Translations under genes and position numbers: made by a program
Source of the DNA: Flavicella sp965243265
GTDB lineage: Bacteria > Bacteroidota > Bacteroidia > Flavobacteriales > Flavobacteriaceae
Length of the DNA: 64,000 bases
Reading direction: 5' to 3'
Assembly: GCA_965243265.1 (NCBI GenBank)
Contig: CBDEUL010000010.1
Span: forward strand, 1 to 64,000
Shown here: one piece after another, positions 60,783 through 64,000 of the stretch
Position numbering within the stretch: the first letter of the stretch is position 1
Layout of the letters: each line of letters starts with the position of its first letter
Notes under the pieces: model-generated
What the model was told of the DNA's origin: nothing
Databases searched by the model: none
What the model saw: only the letters and a program-made list of their open reading frames with translations

Positions 60783-61217
60783 ATGGAGTCTTTCCTAAAT
60801 CAATCTGCTGGTTATTTAACACATATTGTTGGGTTGTTACTAAAAAGAGAATTCACAGAAACCATAAAAAAGAATGATATCAACATCACTCCTGAGCAAT
60901 GGGCAGTTCTCAATAGACTTAAAGAAAATTCTGGCATTACTCAAAAAGAATTAGCTAAAGCTTCGTTCAAAGATGCGACAAATATCACACGTATAATTGA
61001 TAAGCTTGAGAATAAGGGACTGATACATAGAAAGGCGAACCCTTCTGATAGAAGAATTTGGGAAGTCTATATCACAGATCAAGGTATAGAAGTTCGAGAT
61101 CTGATTGAACCACTGGCGAAAGCAGTCCTTCTAAGAGCAACGAAAAGTATAGATGATAGCGAGATGGAAATGTACAATAGTATAGCAAAAAAAATAATTG
61201 ACAATCTCGTCAGATAA
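60783..61217 (+). CDS. MarR family transcriptional regulator
   Basis: The 144-residue winged-helix protein has the recognition region NSGITQKELAKASFKDATNITRIIDKLENKG and the wing with the DRR motif (ANPSDRRIWEVYITDQG). MarR proteins are dimeric repressors released by phenolics, quinones or oxidants. It is the first gene of the rightward set ending at the window edge, 52 bases before the cytochrome gene, and is the probable regulator of that set. Confidence 0.92.
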   Translation: MESFLNQSAGYLTHIVGLLLKREFTETIKKNDINITPEQWAVLNRLKENSGITQKELAKASFKDATNITRIIDKLENKGLIHRKANPSDRRIWEVYITDQGIEVRDLIEPLAKAVLLRATKSIDDSEMEMYNSIAKKIIDNLVR

Positions 61218-61269
61218 TTTTTTTATATTATATTTGCTATAGCAACTATTGTATTTAACAATTATTATC

Positions 61270-61798
61270 ATGAAACAAATATCGGATAGCTTACCAGAGA
61301 AATATGCACAAGGAGTTATTGTCATACATTGGATTTCAGCCTTACTTATTATTAGCCTATTTCCTTTGGGAAAATATATGGCAGATATAGAGCTCTCTGA
61401 TAAACTAAATCTCATTAAGATACATACGGTATTAGGGAGTATCGTTTTTATACTCACACTTATAAGAAGCTTTTTATTTTTCACAAAAAAACGCCCCCCC
61501 GCACTTAAACACAGGATCAAAATTCAACGACTTCCTTGCATCAGCAATCCATCGATCCTTCTATGTACTGCTATTGATAATAGGCGCATCGGGAATTATT
61601 ACTCTTATTCTTGGAGGATATATTGATGCTATCTTCTCTTCATCTCCTAAATTAATTCTGCCTCGAGCTGAAATCATGTATTTAAAAGCTCACAACATTC
61701 TTTCTGTCCTTATGATGGTGCTATTGTTTATGCATGTTGCAGGCGTAATCAGATATAACATTAAACACAAAAAAAACGCTTTAAAGCGAATTTCTTAA
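61270..61798 (+). pseudogene. Cytochrome b561-like protein, frame broken at a run of seven C
   Basis: The first frame from the ATG at 61270 gives VIVIHWISALL, KIHTVLGSIVFILTLIRSFLFF and KKRPP, then runs into C7 at 61494-61500. Removing one C restores the continuation HLNTGSKFNDFLASAIHRSFYVLLL and then IIGASGIITLILGG, LKAHNILSVLMMVLLFMHVAGV. The repaired protein of about 175 residues has four helices and four haem-ligand histidines in the cytochrome b561 (Pfam Ni_hydr_CYTB/b561 type) pattern. The C run stands next to a run of seven A. Phase variation, inactivation or a sequencing error are all possible. Confidence 0.85.
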
Positions 61799-62311
61799 AT
61801 GAAGAAAATAAAACTTTTAGTACAAATTTTGAGCGTTATAAGTATTGCTGGTTTTGCAGGATCAATGCTTATGCTTTACACCTCTCTTGTTCCTTTTTGG
61901 AAACAACTTCCATCTGAAGATTTTCTAAACTGGTTTTCAAATTACTCTTCAGGAATAACAGCAACTACTGGTCTATTTGTCAAGTTGAGCATGTTAATCC
62001 CTCTCACTTCCATTTTCCTAACATGGAAAACTCATGTAAGTCGAAATTACTGGGCCATCTCTTACGCTTTCATTCTTGGAATTATGGTGATCACCTTTAG
62101 TTTTTTTATTGAAGCAAATGAGTCTTTTGTTTCTAAAACAATAGAGTTGAAAGACGTGAAGGAAGCCATAAACACATGGGCTAACCTACATGCTATTCGA
62201 ATCGTTTTCAGCTTTCTCTCAGCATTTTTTGCCGCATTAGGTATGATTAAATACATCTCAAGTACTACATCATCTGAGTTGAATATGAATGATTTAAGAA
62301 CTGAACAATAA
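61799..62311 (+). CDS. DUF1772-like four-helix membrane protein
   Basis: The 170-residue protein has four hydrophobic helices (about 6-28, 55-75, 83-105, 140-160) and the TrpAsnXLeuHisXXArg-like pattern INTWANLHAIRIVFSFLSA before the last helix, as in DUF1772/anthrone-oxygenase-like proteins. Those proteins are linked to oxidation of aromatic polyketides, but assignment here rests on pattern only. The ATG follows the cytochrome stop directly, so the two are tightly coupled. Confidence 0.65.
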   Translation: MKKIKLLVQILSVISIAGFAGSMLMLYTSLVPFWKQLPSEDFLNWFSNYSSGITATTGLFVKLSMLIPLTSIFLTWKTHVSRNYWAISYAFILGIMVITFSFFIEANESFVSKTIELKDVKEAINTWANLHAIRIVFSFLSAFFAALGMIKYISSTTSSELNMNDLRTEQ

Positions 62312-62365
62312 GAATAGTACAAAGTGTACCTAAAAACATAATTGTAAAATTTAAAAACGAAATCA

Positions 62366-62800
62366 ATGACACATAACATAAAGAATAGACTAACTATCTG
62401 GAAATTTACTTTTTTCGCAATCATTAGTTTAACTATGATTGGATGTGCACCTCAGCACCATCATGCTTTCAAACAATTCAATACAGAAAATAAAGGCAAA
62501 ATAATATCAATACAAGGATATGTTGTTGATGCTTCTAGTGTTAAAGATTTAGAAAATGCATGGAACCAACTCATTATTGAAATGAGTAAAAAACCAGGTT
62601 TCGTTTCGGGGTACTTAAGTGAAGGAGTTGGCGATTCTAAACTAGTATTGGCTCACAGTACATGGGAAAATCTTGAGTCATTACGCAACGCCTTTTCCGA
62701 TAAAAAAATTCTTGATTTAGAATCAAAACTACCTAAAATACAGTTTGAGCACCTTTTCAACGTTGGAACTTTAGCAAACTATCCAAAACCGCATAAATAA
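62366..62800 (+). CDS. Lipoprotein with antibiotic-biosynthesis-monooxygenase (ABM) domain, first copy
   Basis: The 144-residue protein begins with a signal ending in the lipobox LTMIGC (Cys27) followed by a short His-rich stretch. The rest is a ferredoxin-like ABM domain: IISIQGYVVDASSVKDLENAW, MSKKPGFVSGYLSEG, AHSTWENLESLRNAF. ABM proteins cleave haem, oxidise quinols or aromatics, and are usually cytosolic, so an exported lipoprotein is unusual. It starts 54 bases after the DUF1772-like gene. Confidence 0.82.
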   Translation: MTHNIKNRLTIWKFTFFAIISLTMIGCAPQHHHAFKQFNTENKGKIISIQGYVVDASSVKDLENAWNQLIIEMSKKPGFVSGYLSEGVGDSKLVLAHSTWENLESLRNAFSDKKILDLESKLPKIQFEHLFNVGTLANYPKPHK

Positions 62801-62868
62801 GCTGACATAAAGTGAGTCAAACATTACATTCATCAAATAATTGAGAACTAACAAGATTAAAATTAATC

Positions 62869-63291
62869 ATGAAAAATATTTTAACTATTTCCAGAATTAG
62901 TCTGGTGGCCATTTCAATAGTGCTCACAGCATCGTGTAACAATAAAGAACGTAATCAATCAATTACAAAAAATAAATCATCTATGGAAACACTAAAATCA
63001 GAACACATAACACTAATAAATTCTTTTGAAGTACCGGGTGAAAAATTGGAAGAATCAATAAAATATTGGGAAGCTTGTCGTGATTTTCTAAAAATGGAGC
63101 CTGGTTATATCTCGACAAAATTGCATCAATCTATGAAAAGTGATGCGAGATTTCAATTGGTAAATGTTGCTGTTTGGGAGACCCCTAAATCATTTATGGG
63201 TGCCTCTAAAAAAATGAGCGAAGAACTTGGAATTAAACCTCCAATGGGGCTAAAAGCGAACCCATCTCTTTACACAATCATCAGAGAGTAA
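62869..63291 (+). CDS. Lipoprotein with ABM domain, second copy
   Basis: The 140-residue protein has a lipoprotein signal (IVLTASC, Cys23) and a standard ABM domain: ITLINSFEVPGEKLEESIKYWEA, FLKMEPGYISTKLHQSM, DARFQLVNVAVWETPKSF. It is not a recent duplicate of the gene before it; the two share the fold but little sequence. Next to each other they may form a heterodimer at the membrane. An internal Met (METLKSEHITL) could give a cytosolic form, but the lipobox is convincing. Confidence 0.85.
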   Translation: MKNILTISRISLVAISIVLTASCNNKERNQSITKNKSSMETLKSEHITLINSFEVPGEKLEESIKYWEACRDFLKMEPGYISTKLHQSMKSDARFQLVNVAVWETPKSFMGASKKMSEELGIKPPMGLKANPSLYTIIRE

Positions 63292-63341
63292 GTCTTTGTA
63301 TTTATTCGCCTAATTTCTTCGAAAAGGGAATATATTATCTT

Positions 63342-64000
63342 GTGAAATTGCTTGGACGTTTACTTGGGTACTTAACCTATCTAAATTTAATCATAGCCAC
63401 TTCGGCTTATGCGCTTGCCGCAGGTGTCGCCAATATGTCTGGAATTGATAATTACTTAGAGCATGGGCTATTTGGTTTTTTCTCAACCTTCTGTGTTTAT
63501 AATTGTCAACGATTATACAAGGTTAATAAAAACTCTACATCACCAAGGTTAAAATGGGTATTTACGCATCGAAAACTGGTATTTGTCTCTAGCCTAATTT
63601 CTGGAGGATTGAGCTTATATTACTTTGTTCTCTTAATGAACGGCCTTAATTATGCTCTCATCTTATTGATGTGTTGTGGCGCATTGATTTCTGCCTTCTA
63701 TGTCCTAAGAATAGGCAATAAGAATCTACGCGATCGATCCTACATCAAGACGCATTCAATTGCAATAACCTGGACTTTGGTAATACTTATCTTCCCAATG
63801 GTAAATGAAGGTATCTACCACTGGGATTTTTTACTTTTCTTTATTCCTGCTCACTATCTCTATTTTATCTCAGTGGCAGTTGTTTTTGATATTAATGACT
63901 TGAAAGTTGACCCTTCAACTCAACAAACCATACCACAAATAGTAGGTTCTCGTCACACAAAAAAAGTCTCGTTGATATTGCTTTCAGTCTCTACTATTGG
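63342..64000 (+). CDS. UbiA-like polytopic membrane protein, cut by the window end
   Basis: A frame from GTG at 63342 (KLLGRLLGYLTYLNLIIA) stays open to the last base, at least 219 residues with six or more helices. It is clearly related to the protein at 30617-31441: SIAITWTLVILIFPMV matches SIAVSWGGMVVLFPLV, and VFDINDLKVDPSTQQTIPQ matches PFDIRDVNFDAATLKTLPQ. As in the other copy, the UbiA first Asp motif is replaced (YNCQRLYKVN). Codons end in C more often than in the 30.6 kb copy. AAGGGA lies about 15 bases before the GTG; the start is therefore provisional. Confidence 0.7.
   Translation, partial: MKLLGRLLGYLTYLNLIIATSAYALAAGVANMSGIDNYLEHGLFGFFSTFCVYNCQRLYKVNKNSTSPRLKWVFTHRKLVFVSSLISGGLSLYYFVLLMNGLNYALILLMCCGALISAFYVLRIGNKNLRDRSYIKTHSIAITWTLVILIFPMVNEGIYHWDFLLFFIPAHYLYFISVAVVFDINDLKVDPSTQQTIPQIVGSRHTKKVSLILLSVSTI

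Noticed and set aside
1..64000. tRNA, rRNA, CRISPR arrays, insertion sequences
   Set aside because: I looked for GC-rich tRNA-like stretches, regularly spaced repeats and transposase-like proteins and found none.

Overview
The window is a typical AT-rich chromosomal segment of a member of the Bacteroidota, almost certainly family Flavobacteriaceae and probably marine. The evidence is a PorQ subunit of the type IX secretion system, flavobacterial promoters (TTG, 17-23 bases, TAnnTTTG), a zeaxanthin-type carotenoid operon that includes a photolyase, many small SpII lipoproteins, and gene neighbourhoods common in that family (porQ-cmk; rsfS-ftsH-LUD-cdsA-psd; birA/rsfS divergent; pyrE/NUDIX divergent). 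I cannot name a genus from sequence alone. I see no rRNA, tRNA, CRISPR array, transposase or integrase.

Layout. 0-12.5 kb: porQ, cmk, a YbaB-type nucleoid protein, oligopeptidase B, fumC, two unrecognised proteins, a SulP transporter plus beta-carbonic anhydrase pair, an ArsC-like reductase, a HAD hydrolase, prfB and msrA. 12.5-30.4 kb: a large MG2/TonB-plug surface protein, lpd, argS, a YkgJ cysteine-cluster protein, a LysR regulator, NamZ-type muramidase, an FtsX-like permease, a TlpA-like lipoprotein, pyruvate dehydrogenase E2 and E1-alpha, and gcvP. 30.6-37.7 kb: an unusual UbiA-like membrane protein followed by a tightly packed pigment/light operon (SRPBCC, photolyase, MerR-B12 regulator, crtI, crtB, crtZ, lycopene cyclase), predicted to make zeaxanthin. 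37.7-45.6 kb: a leftward operon of protease and phospholipid genes (rsfS, ftsH, LUD, cdsA, psd, acyl-CoA-binding protein, YceI), then birA, pyrE and a NUDIX hydrolase. 45.6-59.9 kb: a second SulP transporter, a VTT-type membrane protein, coaD, ddl, a PASTA protein, an RluA pseudouridine synthase, yaaA, a double ABC protein, dnaK, a broken DoxX gene, a DEAD/DEAH helicase, a carboxypeptidase-regulatory-domain protein and a DUF3360 transporter.

The last 4 kb (about 60-64 kb) looks accessory. It starts near a perfect 22-bp palindrome and an orphan hypothetical gene, and its genes visibly use more C-ending codons than the rest. It holds a MarR regulator, a di-haem cytochrome b561-like protein interrupted at a run of seven C, a DUF1772-like four-helix membrane protein, two consecutive lipoproteins carrying antibiotic-biosynthesis-monooxygenase (ABM) folds, and a UbiA-like membrane protein that runs off the window end. 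That last protein is a paralogue of the UbiA-like protein beside the carotenoid operon. This set is my best candidate for an undescribed system: a MarR-controlled, envelope-located redox or quinone/haem-handling module. The function is inference.

Other points worth checking: a beta-carbonic anhydrase with Asn in place of the dyad Arg; a dnaK promoter resembling sigma-54 sites and preceded by repeated GTCA motifs; a CarH-like regulator with its cobalamin ligands kept; a structured repeat behind the oligopeptidase gene; a DoxX gene with two single-base losses; and a prfB lacking the programmed frameshift.
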